From positions 13,063,501 through 13,127,500 of the forward strand of contig CM061096.1 of assembly GCA_030770545.1 (NCBI GenBank): a DNA stretch of 64,000 nt, written 5' to 3'. Below are positions 10,800 to 21,922 of the stretch, piece after piece; positions within the stretch are counted from its first letter, which is position 1; each line of letters starts with the position of its first letter. The notes under the pieces were generated by a model. The model was not told where the DNA came from. It ran no database searches and saw nothing but the letters and a program-made list of their open reading frames with translations. Both the position numbers and the translations under genes were made by a program. This stretch comes from Macropodus opercularis (taxonomy: Eukaryota; Chordata; Actinopteri; Anabantiformes; Osphronemidae).

Positions 10800-12322
10800 A
10801 TTTTTTCATCAATGGGTTCTTTTAATAACATTTTATAAGCAATAACATATTCCATTTTATAGAAAATAAACATCTCTAGGAAATACTATACACAATTATA
10901 TTAGTACATCACATCTTACATTTAAACAGCATCAAATACTTATATACACCATTAAATAATGAGCTTCATAAAAGAGAAAGTTTGGTGTGGCATTTTTGCA
11001 CTTTCTTTTATGCTCTAATACTTAAATATGTCTCATTTGATATGACCGGTACTTAAACCCACACCCTGTACAGGGTGTTGTTTTATAGCATGGTAGAGTG
11101 AAAGAGGCTACATTTGAGATACACAAATAGATGTGTATCATGAAATCTGAACTGAATGTATATCTTTCTGCGCGGCGGTGGGAGGTGAAATAATCATACA
11201 CCATGGCAATGGTTAACAGTAATACTTCTAAACTGTACATACATATGAAGTGAGATGACCTGACCCCCAGTAGGACCCTGGGAGCCCTGATCTGCAACCT
11301 GTCAGGTGATGATGGTGGCATCTATTGTACATACTGAATGTGCACACAACTGAATGGACTCTTACACAGAGTTTTTTTAAGTTTTTTTTTTTACTTTCTG
11401 AAGAACACAAAGCCTGACATATACCAAGGGTGACGCAGTGATGCCGTATAGTCGTAATGCACATCAAAATACATCTCCAAAGATAAGAGCATTATATTAA
11501 AATACTGCGTCCATTTTTTTTACTCTTCAATATCAGAATATGTAGAACCTGTAAAGCACATTAACATGTACAGTTTCCTTTTTTGTTTCATTTTGTGTCT
11601 TATTTTAAAACACAAACGCACACATTGAGATAGTACATCCAGTTGTTGGCTGCTGTTTATATTTCTGTTTTGTTTTTTTTTGATGTATGACATCTTGAGT
11701 TGGAGATGCACTTCTTCACTCACACGGACACGTGTGCACTAACACCCAGATGATGAGCTGTAGAATGACACTCTGATGATTATCACGCACACGCACATAC
11801 ACACTCGCGTAAACGCACTTCATGGCCCACAGACAAGGTGGCCAGAGGGATGCTCCTGTCCAATCAGTGTCCACCAGGTGTCAGAATATGATAGCGACCC
11901 GTCCAAAGGCAGAACTCGCACATATTCCTTGCTCTGCATTTCAAACAGCTCCTCTGTGCACCCGGGCCCTGGGCACACAGTCTCAAAGCTCAGTCTAGCC
12001 CTCTGTTAAACTGTGCCGCTACCTTCTGCCTTCCAGTGAGAGGCTCAGTTGAGCAAACACATTTCTCAGCCAGGTTTAGGGAGCAGCTCTTCTCTATAGA
12101 AGCGTCGCAACGGTTGCTATTGCTCCTAGCTTCACCTCAGCGAAGCCTTTTACCCACCGCTTATGTCCCGCTGGCCAACGTGCCTGTCTGTCGTCAGTCA
12201 TCGCTGTGACTTGTAAGGTATAAGAGGCTGTGGACAGCGTTCTGCGTTTTCTCTTGCTGAACAGGTGGTGCTTTCCTGATTGAGGGGTGGTGTTGGTGGT
12301 GTAGGTGGTGCACTAGTATATG
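10800..12322 (-). other. rai1: rai1 3' UTR (inferred extent)
   Basis: AT-rich, non-coding sequence lies between the inferred rai1 stop and the candidate ATTAAA. It resembles vertebrate 3' UTR in composition. Its extent depends on the terminal-exon assignment at 12331. Confidence 0.4.
10821..10826 (-). terminator. rai1: candidate rai1 poly(A) signal
   Basis: ATTAAA on the - strand (TTTAAT on +). I found no AATAAA on the - strand between here and the rai1 stop. Use of this site would give a 3' UTR of about 1.5 kb ending close to the srebf1 end. Confidence 0.35.
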
Positions 12323-12331
12323 TTACAGGTC
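12323..12331 (-). CDS. rai1: rai1 terminal coding exon: two codons and stop
   Basis: On the complement, a clean polypyrimidine tract and acceptor (TCCCCTTCCACTACAG) precede GAC CTG TAA, giving a C terminus KCPKHE-DL. Human RAI1 ends KCPKHK-RLP, so a 2-3 residue tail after the last zinc ligand is expected. It is assigned on splice-site quality and phase only; another acceptor in the 14.0-11.0 kb interval is possible. Confidence 0.6.
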   Translation of the reverse strand, partial: DL

Positions 12332-15300
12332 CTGTAGTGGAAGGGGAAAGAGACACAAACAGGACATAACTACAAAGCACAAACGCAGAGATGGAGTAAA
12401 AGCATTCAGCATACAGTGCATGTTCCGCTAAACTGCAGGCAGAAGCCTCTCGCCACTGAGCCTCTGTTGCCCAACACACTAAGAACGTCTTTGTGTGCAG
12501 ATCTGCAGAGTGCAGACGTGAAAAGGGGGAGATGGATGGAGCTGGCCAGTGAACCAGTTCCACTGTAGAAGACACAGCGGGAACGCCCACTAATTGCTTT
12601 GGTGTGGTGGTGTTGGCAGAGTGCTCTCCTTCCCTCTGTACTCCTCTATGGCCCCCCAGTATCTCTCCACCGGTTGTCCATGCTCGTGCCGGGGACACAA
12701 ATCAGCACTTTTCCTATGTGCTTTATCATTTTTGCTTTCTCTTGCAACCCTTTATTTCTTCTTTCCCCTCCCTCTCGTTCAGTTTACCTCCCTGGAATAA
12801 ATCTCAATCTTTTATGCCCGTTTTCATCTCTTCACCATCTCTCTTGTTGCCCTTCTTTCCTTTGCTACCTTCGTCTCCTCTGTACGTCTGGTGCTCTCTG
12901 ATGTAACTGCCCCCCTTTCGTCTTTTGTTCCACTCAAGCGCAGCACAAAACGGGCTGTTTCTTTCCTCCGTCTCTCTGTCTGTCTCTTTCTCCCCCTGCT
13001 TATTATGACTGTGTGTGACTTTACAGGTAACCTGCTAATGAACCTGTGGATGCACACAGGTTGTGTCCCTTAGCACTTAGGCGTCCACAGCTGAAGGTGG
13101 CATGTCTTTGCAGTTTCATCAATACGTGTGTTGTGAGTCCAGGTGGACGGGGACCCATGGGTGCGGTGGCTGCTTCCTTGTGCATGTCTGTTCTTCCTGT
13201 TGATTAGGCTGCTCAGTGTAAATTGGTGCAGCACAAACCCTCAGATCCCTCGACTGATGACAGCTCTGGCTCAGCCCGCTAACAACAAGCTCTCCCTGTC
13301 TTGCTCTCCTTTTCTCTGTTTCTCGCACTCTATTTCTGCTCCTTAGACGTGGGAGTTGAGGTAAAGTGAAGCGAGGAGCAGAGAGGAGATGAGAGTAAAA
13401 AAGAAAGGAAGGGATGAAGGAAGGACGCCGGAAAATGGAAAAGGGAGCTCACAGGAGATGAGAGGTGAACAGAGTGAGAGATGGAGCGAGCTGGAACAGC
13501 GGGAAGCGCAGAAGCATATTAAGGGCAACAGGAGAAAAGGTGGAAGGAAAGAGAAATAATGAGAGGCAGAAGTAAAGAGTGAAAGAGAGAAAGAGTAGGG
13601 AGATCATGTGGGGAGGAAAGCAGGCAGTGATGGTGGGCGGAGTGTTTTGATCAGCAGCCAGCTTTTCATCCCTGTCAGTCTGCACAGAGAACGAAAAGGA
13701 AGAGGAGGAGAGTGAGTGAGGGAGAAAGATGCAGAGAGGGAGGCCACTGCGACTGCTGCCTCAATGCACCGCTGCTCCCTGCTGAATGTCAGCCTTGCTC
13801 CCTCTCTGCCCCAACCCCCGTGCATTTGACCTTCCCCTCTGTGCTGCAGGGAAACGTGCCACCAGCAGATGGCGTGTGATTGTCAGGTTTTCTGAGTATT
13901 CATGTAAACTCATTCATGTCCCAGGTGAGATCCTCGCCTTCTTGCCGTACGTTGTGGCATAAGACTGAAAAGGTGCGTGAAACACCGACTTGCGTCACTG
14001 TGATTCTTCCTGTGCTTTACAGCGCTTTCTTACCTCGTGTTTAGGACATTTGATGGAGAAGTCATCCTCATGGAATGTGCAGCCTACACGTCACGGGAAA
14101 CAGAGAAAAACGAAGGAGTAAGAGACGCTACGCCGGAACAATCAATTAAAAACGCAGCGTGAGGTGGAAACAAACAACACCCCCTAAACCCCACCTCACA
14201 AAGTGCAGCTAAACAACGCAGATGGGTAGGGTTAAAATGATAAATGCTCGAGAAGGCAGCCCAGAGAGATAGCAACGGAGGGAAGAGGGAGACTGAGTGG
14301 ATGAGATGCGATGCAGGCAGGCAGTCAGATATGGCTGGTGCACTCAGCAGGATTAAAAAAGGCCTCGCTCTGCTCCCTGTGCTGGCTTGGTAGACGTGGC
14401 AGGCCTTCTAATCCTCCCACTGTACTTCCTTGGCATGAGGTAATGTAAGGGGAAGCCATACAAGACATGTGCTGACACACAAACACTTGCATTGACGGCA
14501 GCAACCGGGGACACGCGTGCACGCAAGGAAGCAGGCAGGCACTGAAGCGAGGGCGCGCGAGAAACGTAATTGCGAGACGTACATGGGGGAAGCATTTAGG
14601 CAAGCGTTCATGCAGCAAGACACACACATCAGTGCATGCAAACACACACTCACACACATGCACAGACAGCAGAATGGATGGATGGAGCCACAGGGGTTGT
14701 GGTCAATAATGCACACATACACAACCTCCTCCCTCGATCTCACCCCTCTCGCTCTTTTGCACACTCCAGGGTCCCACTTTCCTCTCATCATCCCCTTTAT
14801 TCAGAGCTCCCTCCTTCTTTCCTCATCTGCTCTCCCCTAGCACAACTAGACGTCTCAGTACTCAGTAATGTTGCCTCTTGATGCTTTTTCCTTTTCTCAT
14901 TTTTTACCCACGTCCACTTTCCCTCCCCCTCACTCTGCGTTTGCATTTCATTTTTCTCCGGTTTTCAACCTGTCCTATTCGTTCCCCACCCTACTGTCAT
15001 TTCTCTCCTTGTTTCTCCTCCACCTCCCTGGCTTTTCTTCCCCGTTCTTCTGTTGGCGATCTTGGTCTCTTACCTATCTCTTTGGCGCAGACATAGTGAT
15101 ATTTATGAGAACAGCCTCTCCAACAGCAGCTGAGGGACGCCCCCACAATCTGGCACTTGTAGCAGCTCTGGGGTTAGTCACACAGATGGACATATGGACC
15201 CAGACCGATCAAGAACCAAATAAATTGATCAATAGCGAAACATGGAGGTACAGAGAAAAAAGAAGAAGAAATGGTGAAAGTTAATAACTTCTCAAAGCAA

Positions 15301-18300
15301 ACATATTATGAAGGAGGCTGCATGTGGTATCTCTATGTGGCATGCACACATTTGAGAACAGCCCCCTGCACGGTCATCGGTGTCGTACCGCTTTGGCCGA
15401 GTTGCTGGCAGCCTCCTTCAGTCCGTACAGCCTCCCAGCTACCATAATGACCCCCTTGGTCCAGATAGCACAGTTTTCGTGGGCCCAGTGCTCCTTGGCC
15501 TCGGCCTCTTCTTGTAGCCTTTGGAACGTGCTGTCGCCACTCTCTTGGTCACCTGAGGCCACCGTGTTGGCCCGAAGCTGCCTCATCCTCCTGAACCGCT
15601 CTCGGAGAGTTAACCTCCGTGGACCACCCTCCTGACCCATTCTTTCTGTTCTTTCTGCCCTTCTGTAGTGCCAGTGGTGGTGCCTGCTGCTGCTGCTCTC
15701 TTGATTTGGTTCTTCTGTAGTGCCCTCCTTTTCTGTGCTGCCCTCGCCTTCGTCCTTTGAGGAGTGGCATATTTCTTCACTGCTGCTACTGTTGTCGTTG
15801 GTCTTCTCTGACTTTTCTGCGAGGGACAACTCTGTGTGCTCGAGTGTCAAAATCTTCCGTGGAACGCCGTCTTCTGTGTAGTAGGGGCCACACAAATCAC
15901 CTAGATCTCTGTAATTTGATGGCTTCCCACACAGGCAACATGTAAGACATCTACTAGTGATATCTTTATTTACCAAGGGTCCCTGTAACATGGCAGCAGT
16001 GTGTGGCACGATCTTTGCAACTGTGAAAGGATTCCTCATCCTGAGAATACCCTTTTTTCTACGCCTCTGAAATATTACTGCATCCTCAGGCTGGTTGACG
16101 ATGGCACACCAAGAGGAAAAGTCTCTGGAGTTGATGATCCGTACGTAAGGACAGAAAGACAGTCTAGAATTCTGATGTACTGGTCTCCGCCTGATTCGTT
16201 TTACAGAAATAATCTCTGTCTGTTTTTCTGATACTGTCACTACAGGTCCCACAATGCATGTCTTCTTTTGTTCCTCGTTTTCCCTTTCTCTTCTCTCGCT
16301 TTCTTCTTTTTCCCTCTCTTCTTTTTCAGCCTGTTCACATCCTGCAGCCCTCACCACTGCCTCAATAACCTCCATGGCATCTTTCATCCCAGGTTTCGGT
16401 CCAGGCTTTTTGTGGACCTTTACTGGCATCCCTGGAATTTGCTCTGATGAGGGTTTGCCTCGTTTCCTCTTGCTTGAGTTAGCTGGTTTTCTCCCTCTCC
16501 TAGGTTTCTGGATGGGTTCTGTGCTAGCAACCTGGGGGGCTTCTGTGATCTCATCTGCACTGATTGGCAGAGCTACAGCGGACTCTGTGGGGGTTACCCT
16601 CTTTTCTACCCCCTCCAGTTGCTGTTCTTCTGTTTTGATATTTGTCTCGTCGACTGTCGCTTCCTCTAGAGGGACTTGACCTTTTCGTTTCTTCCGTCTC
16701 TGTTTCAGGTGCATTTCGTGGTTGTTTTTTATGGCCCTCTGTTTTGCTAGCCTCGGTGTTGTTACTATTAGGCTATCTGCTTCCAGTGCTACTACTGAGG
16801 CATCTGTGCTCTCCACCATGGCCCATCGCTTCCTTTTAGTTCTGGCAGATTTAATGGCAACTGTAGATATGTCTTCTGAATGCTGTTGCGTCCACTCTCC
16901 TGAAGCCGTGACCTCTACTGGAGATTCTGCTGAGCACCAGTCCTTGCTGGCTTGGACACCTTGCTGCACCTCTGGATTAATACTTTTGTGTCTTTTCCCC
17001 TCCTTATTTATATTTATGACGTCCTCTTCCTTTTCTTGCCTGACCTCCTCTGGCATTAATGCTGATTGACTCATCTCATGCCTTTTGCTTTCTTCTGTCA
17101 CCTCCTCTTTCCTCACTGCCCCTTTGGGTTTTTCTCCCTCTTGTGTACACTCTATGCTTTTCACTTCTCCCTCTATCATCTCAGTGCTTTTTATGAGCAC
17201 TGATGTCTCACCTTCCTTTGAAACATGTTGAGACAAAGCCTTGGTTGTCACATCATCAGTCAGACTACTGTCTGTCTGAAGAACTGGGAGATGCTTTTTT
17301 GAGCTGGGGGACGTAATCTTCTGCACCATGGCCTCGTACTTTTGTCCTCTGCCTTTGCGTGGTGGGAGAACTTTTGTTTTAGTGGGACACTGAGGTGGCA
17401 AGACAGCCACGTCAATAGCAATGTCAGATTCACCGATGTTTAGAGAACTGTCTTTGGCTTGGGGAGTGACCACAGAAGTCTTCTTGAGAGGCCCTCGCTT
17501 TCTCTTGGGGCCTCGAACGCACTTTTCGTTAGGAATAGGAGCCACCTGTTCCAGTAGAGGGTCTTGAGGTGGTAAGGCTTTTGCTTTTGGCTTTGGACCT
17601 CTTTTTTTCTTTGTGGGTGTAGTAGAAATTTCTGGGCTAGGTTTACGTTTTAATGATAAATGTGATACGTTTTCTTCAGATTGCTCAGGGGGAACTGGGG
17701 GAGCAGGTGTAGCAGATAAATCTGCTGGAGCCTCTGCATTAGCAATATGAGGTATAGTTAGTTCTTCTGGTACACTATCCTCTTCTTTAAAAGAAATATC
17801 ACTGGCCTTAATTTCTGTTTGTGGCTGGGGATGAGCATCTTTCTCTGTCTTTTCTTTTGAAAGTTTTTCTTGCGATGGCTTTCTAGATCTCAGTACCATG
17901 TTCTTATTCTCCTTCTCTGTGGTTTTTACCTCAAGGTTTGCTTGTTGCTCTTCCTCAATTATTGGTTTCACATCCTGGTTTTCTTGTGATATTGATATCG
18001 ATTTTATGCTCTTCCTGCCTCTGCTTTGCAGTCCTGTCAAATGTTCAGGCTCAGTGAATTCTTCTTGAAGCAGCTTTGATTTAGCCACTGAACCTTTAGG
18101 ACGACCCACTGAAGACTTGATGGGTGCAGCGTCATTGGGTGGCAAATCATCTGCAGATTTGGGTCCAGACTTAGGGACTGGTTTTGGTCCTGACTTCAGA
18201 GCTGGCTTTGGACAGGGTTTTTGTCCAGGTTTCGGCCCAGGTTTCGAACCAGATTTTGGACCTGGTTTTGGACCTGGTTTTCTTTTCATAGGGGTCTCAA

Positions 18301-21300
18301 CTTTAGCTGGCAGCTCTGGTTCATGTGGCACAGATTTTGGCCCTGGTTTCGGTCCTGGTTTTGAGCCGGGTTTTGGCCCAGGCTTTGGTCCAGGTTTCAA
18401 ACCGGGTTTAGGCCCAGACTTTGGCCCAGGCTTTGCTCCTGGTTTTTGCCCTGGCTTTGGTCCAGACTTTATTCCTGGCTTGGGCCCTGGCTTTGATCCA
18501 GGTTTCGGGCCTGGTTTTCTCTTCACGTGAGGCTCGACTTTTGCAGGCAAGTCTGGTGCGTTGAATGAGCGAGTGCACATTCTTGAACGAAAACCATCAG
18601 TGACCATTTTGGGAGTCTGGCTCAAAATAGACTCCTGATGAGCTAGGTCTATTTGATCAGAAAATAGCACAGTTTTACTCGAAGGCATGCAGGGTTTCTG
18701 GGTAGGTGAGGGTGTACCTTCCTCTTCCTTCTCCGTCTCTCTCTCCAAGCTTAGTTGTCGCCTGATTCCCACACCTGAATGCATGATTCTCCTTCTGCCC
18801 CTGGCATGTTTACGTCCAAATGTCCTCGGCTGAGCAGATGGGGCCACCGGCTCTGACTTGGCCAAGGGGGTCACCGCACTTGCACAGCTGATGCCTGGCT
18901 CCATGTCCTCATCACCCTTTTTTGGAGAAGGTGGAGTGTTTGCCCAGGAGGGGGCTGAGGGAAGTATTGACTTCCCTGGCAGCTGTGGAGAGTCTGGCTC
19001 CAGCACTTTAGCATCACTGTGATCAATATGATCCCTGGCCTGAGCTGGGGGTGCTGCCTTGTCATTGCGAGCAGAGAAGACTGGCATAGCAGACTGAGGC
19101 TGAGGAGCAGTATCACCAATTGCTGACTCCCTTGCAGAAACATCTGCTGCTGTTGTTGCAGCTGCATTTCGATGGGCAGGTGCCCCTGCGAACTCATTGT
19201 CGCTATGGAGGTTAATGCTGTGACTGTCTTTTCTGCTGCAGACATCTCCAATGGGCTTCTCTAGGCCATCGCTATTATTCATGTGCTCTTCAGTCAGTGA
19301 TTGGCTGACTTTCTCCCCTTCCCCCAGTTGCTCCCTAACCTCTTCAGGCAGAGGAGGGCAAAGAGAGTGTTGCTGTTGTTTTTGTATTTCTTCTTCCTTC
19401 TCAACGACCTCTTCTTCTCCTCCCTGCTCCTCTTCATCCTCTTCATCTCTGCTCTCCCTCTTGTCTGAATTGCATTCATCCAATGCTGGTGTAGGAGACG
19501 TGTTCTCTGAGCTGTCATCCTTCTCTATGGAATATTGATCCTGATCAAGGTCACCCCTAGAAATGAAAGGCAGCGTTTTCACTGAGCTCTCAGACGCTGT
19601 TGGAGACTCAGATTTGAATGCCTCTGATTTCATCTCTTGACCAAAGTGTTCCTTGTGACTGGAATCAGAGAGAGCTGCTGGGGACTGTTCAACTAATGTC
19701 TGGACCCCTTGGTAAACCATCTCGTCATAGCAAAAGCTTTTTTCTGTCACCTCTTTGTTTACTTTGCTGTATAGGTCTGGGCATTTTTCTTCATCTGTCC
19801 ATTTCTCCAGCCTCTCTGTGTTCTTAGTTGTTTCCAAATCTTTCTCACAATGAGGAGATTTTCTTGTTGTCACCTCTTCTTTGTCGGTCAATTTCTCTGT
19901 CCAGGCAGATTCTTCAAAGTTCTCTTTCACAGGCTCAGTGATATGCTGTAAATCTGAAGGTGAGTCTCTTTCTTGTTTCATAGGACTGGGAATTATAATG
20001 CTTGTTGGAGACCTTTCATCGCTGATACTCTTCACTGGAGTACTCATGCCATCTCCTCCTTGACCTGAATGACATCTCGTGAGATCAGGGGTAAGGTTGT
20101 GCAGACCTGAGTCCCCAGACCTGGTTGACATATCGTCTGGCGATGTCATGGAGCATGAAGAGACTGTATCTACGCTGAGATGTGTGTTGTTGAGGGCTTG
20201 TGCTGGGCTTCTGCCCTGGCCACAGTAGTAGTAGCCCCGCTCTAGTTGTTCATCACTACTGCTGGAGTAGCCCCCTTCGTGAAGTTCCAGTGGCATTGGC
20301 TGGTGCTGTGGGGTGGAATACGGGTCCTGCATGGAGGCTCCACCTACATTGCTGCAACCGCCATCTGGATACGGAGGACTTTTGTACTCATCACCCTTTT
20401 TGGAGGATGGTCCATTTCCAGCACTGCTGTTGCTCCCCCCACTGTTTCGCTTACTGCCTTTTTTGTTGGCCACCAGGGCTTCTGAAAGCAGCAGCTGCTG
20501 GACATTATTTGAGATATTCTCCACTTGAGACGTGAGAGCATTCAGGCTCCACAAGCTGGGATTCGACAAAAGTTTCTCTGAAAAGCGCTCTTTCATGGTG
20601 GGAACCTGCGGTGAGCTAGTGTAGCTGTGGGAGGTCGTGTGGGGCATACTGGGTGAGGGGTGTGAACGTGGGGGCATCAACATGGTGTTGGTAGTAGCTT
20701 GCTCCTGCATGCCAGCTGAAGAGGAAGAAGAGGAAGAAGCTGCCCCAGGTGTCATGGGAGGCTGGCCATACTGGAACGACTCTGGATTGGTCATGAGTGG
20801 CGAAGGGGTTGAACTGTACGAGGGGGAGCGTCCAACAGAGCGTGCAGGTGAGTGGCTTGAAGAGGGGCTACAAGTCTGATAATACTGTTCTGGTGGTCTG
20901 ACGGACAGTTCTGACAGACAGTAGTTCTGCTGGGGTTGGCTGTAGTGTTGGTATTTAGGGTGGGGCTCCTGGGGGCTGGTCATAGCCTGTAAAGTGGGCT
21001 GCTGCTCGTACCCTCTGGAGGGGGCCTGCTGGTATCCATAGCTGTTTTGCGCTGACCTGTAGCCGCCCTGCTTCAGATTGCTGTGGCTGCTCATCTGTCT
21101 GCCAAACTGGGAACTGGGAGGCATGTTGTAGCCTTTGTAACAGTGAGGCATGGGGCTGCACTTCTCCATGTACGGTGAAGGAGAAGGTGAGTGCTGTGGA
21201 TAGTGCAGGTGACTCTGGGGGTACATGAGAGGGGATGGGGAAGGATTTGGTGGGTGGGGCTGGTGATGCGGACTGGTGTAGGCAGGAGTGGAGGGTTGAT

Positions 21301-21910
21301 GGCACTGGGTCTGAGTGTGGCCCAGCATGTTCTGGTCCATGTACTGGGAGGAGCCAGGTGCAGGCGTTCCACTAGCCTCCATGCGCCCCACCATCTCCTG
21401 TTCATATTGTGCTAATTGGGAAGGGTCCTCCCACTTCTGCGGGAGGTGGCCCTCGCTCATATACTGAGCCGAATAATTTCCAGTCCCCATGTGGTTGCTA
21501 TAGCCCCCAGGACCCTGCATGTGCTGACTGGGGTTTGGTGGAGGAACTTTGCCTCCTCTGTAGGATTTCTTTGCCTGTGAAGTTGCTGAGCTGCCATTTC
21601 CACTCCCATTCCCTCCACCATTGCCTGGGTAACCAGCATACGCTTGCTGGCTGTAACAGTCTTTTGGTCCTCCGGCTCCTCCAGCTGGAGGCATGCTCGT
21701 GGGATTTGCCAATGAGTGAGCCTCATAGCCTGACCTGGCATGCCCTGGACCCGGGCCTGGATGTGGACCAGGGCCTGGGTGCGGGTGCTGGGGTTGGGGA
21801 TGATGCGGGTGTTGTCGGTAGGTCTCCAGACGGGATAATTCATGGGGTTCCTGCTGGTAGCAGGGCTGGTTGCTGTGGTAACCAGCGCTGCGCTCACGGA
21901 AGGACTGCAT
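12323..21910 (-). CDS. rai1: RAI1, retinoic acid induced 1, nuclear chromatin-associated regulator
   Basis: Nuclear regulator with a C-terminal extended PHD finger that binds nucleosomes; human RAI1 loss causes Smith-Magenis syndrome. Coding exons on the complement: 21910-15389, 15167-15074, 14083-14034 and 12331-12323, giving about 2224 residues (human 1906). The start is ATG at 21910, because MQSFRER is the conserved RAI1 N terminus and a strong acceptor (CTGGCTACAG) lies 12 nt upstream; the in-frame upstream Met at 22090 is in intron. RAI1-specific blocks include YYQTCSPSSSHSPARSVGRS (about residue 345), LTSQVENISNNVQQLLLSEA (about 458), TKVLPPRKGRGQKYEA (about 1508) and CCLCGKPSNYRDLGDLCGPY (about 1990). 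A Lys-Pro-Gly repeat occupies about 1127-1250. The human polyglutamine run is absent. The paralogue TCF20 was considered, but these blocks fit RAI1 better. Confidence 0.95.
12332..14033 (-). other. rai1: rai1 last intron
   Basis: About 1.7 kb. It includes a pyrimidine-rich stretch (about 12740-12990), a purine-rich stretch (about 13350-13620) and a perfect match to a CTCF core consensus at 13862-13874. No coding sequence is recognised in it. Confidence 0.55.
14034..14083 (-). CDS. rai1: rai1 ePHD exon 3 (50 nt)
   Basis: The complement reads (G)CTFHEDDFSIKCPKHE, matching the human RAI1 ending CIFIEENFSLKCPKHK and supplying the last Cys/His zinc ligands. The acceptor is GTGTAG and the donor GAG/GTAAGA. 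It enters in phase 1 and leaves in phase 0. Confidence 0.92.
14084..15073 (-). other. rai1: rai1 intron between ePHD exons
   Basis: 990-bp phase 1 intron, with a CT-rich + strand stretch around 14720-15060 that serves no obvious splice role on the complement. No gene is seen in it. Confidence 0.85.
15074..15167 (-). CDS. rai1: rai1 ePHD exon 2 (small)
   Basis: The complement reads SCYKCQIVGASLSCCWRGCS then HKYHYVCAKEI, the middle zinc-ligand part of the extended PHD finger (human: CSSCQEAGATIGCCHKGC...HYPC). The acceptor is ACCCCAG and the donor G/GTAAGA. Entering phase is 0, after Ala at 15389; leaving phase is 1. The frame is too short to be noticed as an open frame, but it continues the large exon exactly. 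Confidence 0.92.
18150..18530 (-). repeat. rai1: rai1 coding repeat: KPGPKPG-type array
   Basis: About 380 bp of degenerate tandem units encode Lys-Pro-Gly-Pro-Lys-Pro-Gly/Ser on the rai1 strand. There are two blocks, separated near 18275-18340 by a linker (ELPAKVETPMKRKPG) that repeats the array's own leader (DLPAKVEPHVKRKPG), so the whole leader-plus-array unit looks duplicated. Human RAI1 has no comparable run that I recall. The stretch would be basic, extended and disordered. Confidence 0.9.
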
Positions 21911-21922
21911 AACTCTCTTGGT
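21911..21922 (-). other. rai1: rai1 5' UTR fragment and splice acceptor
   Basis: Only 12 nt of 5' UTR (ACCAAGAGAGTT) precede the ATG in this exon. Immediately upstream is CTGGCTACAG with a long C/T tract. At least one further 5' non-coding exon must therefore lie upstream, above 21932. Confidence 0.75.

Noticed and set aside
18117..18530. 137-codon Gly-Phe-Pro-rich frame (GFGPGF repeats) opposite rai1
   Set aside because: It is the exact complement of the rai1 KPGPKPG repeat; the lack of stops follows from the repeat.
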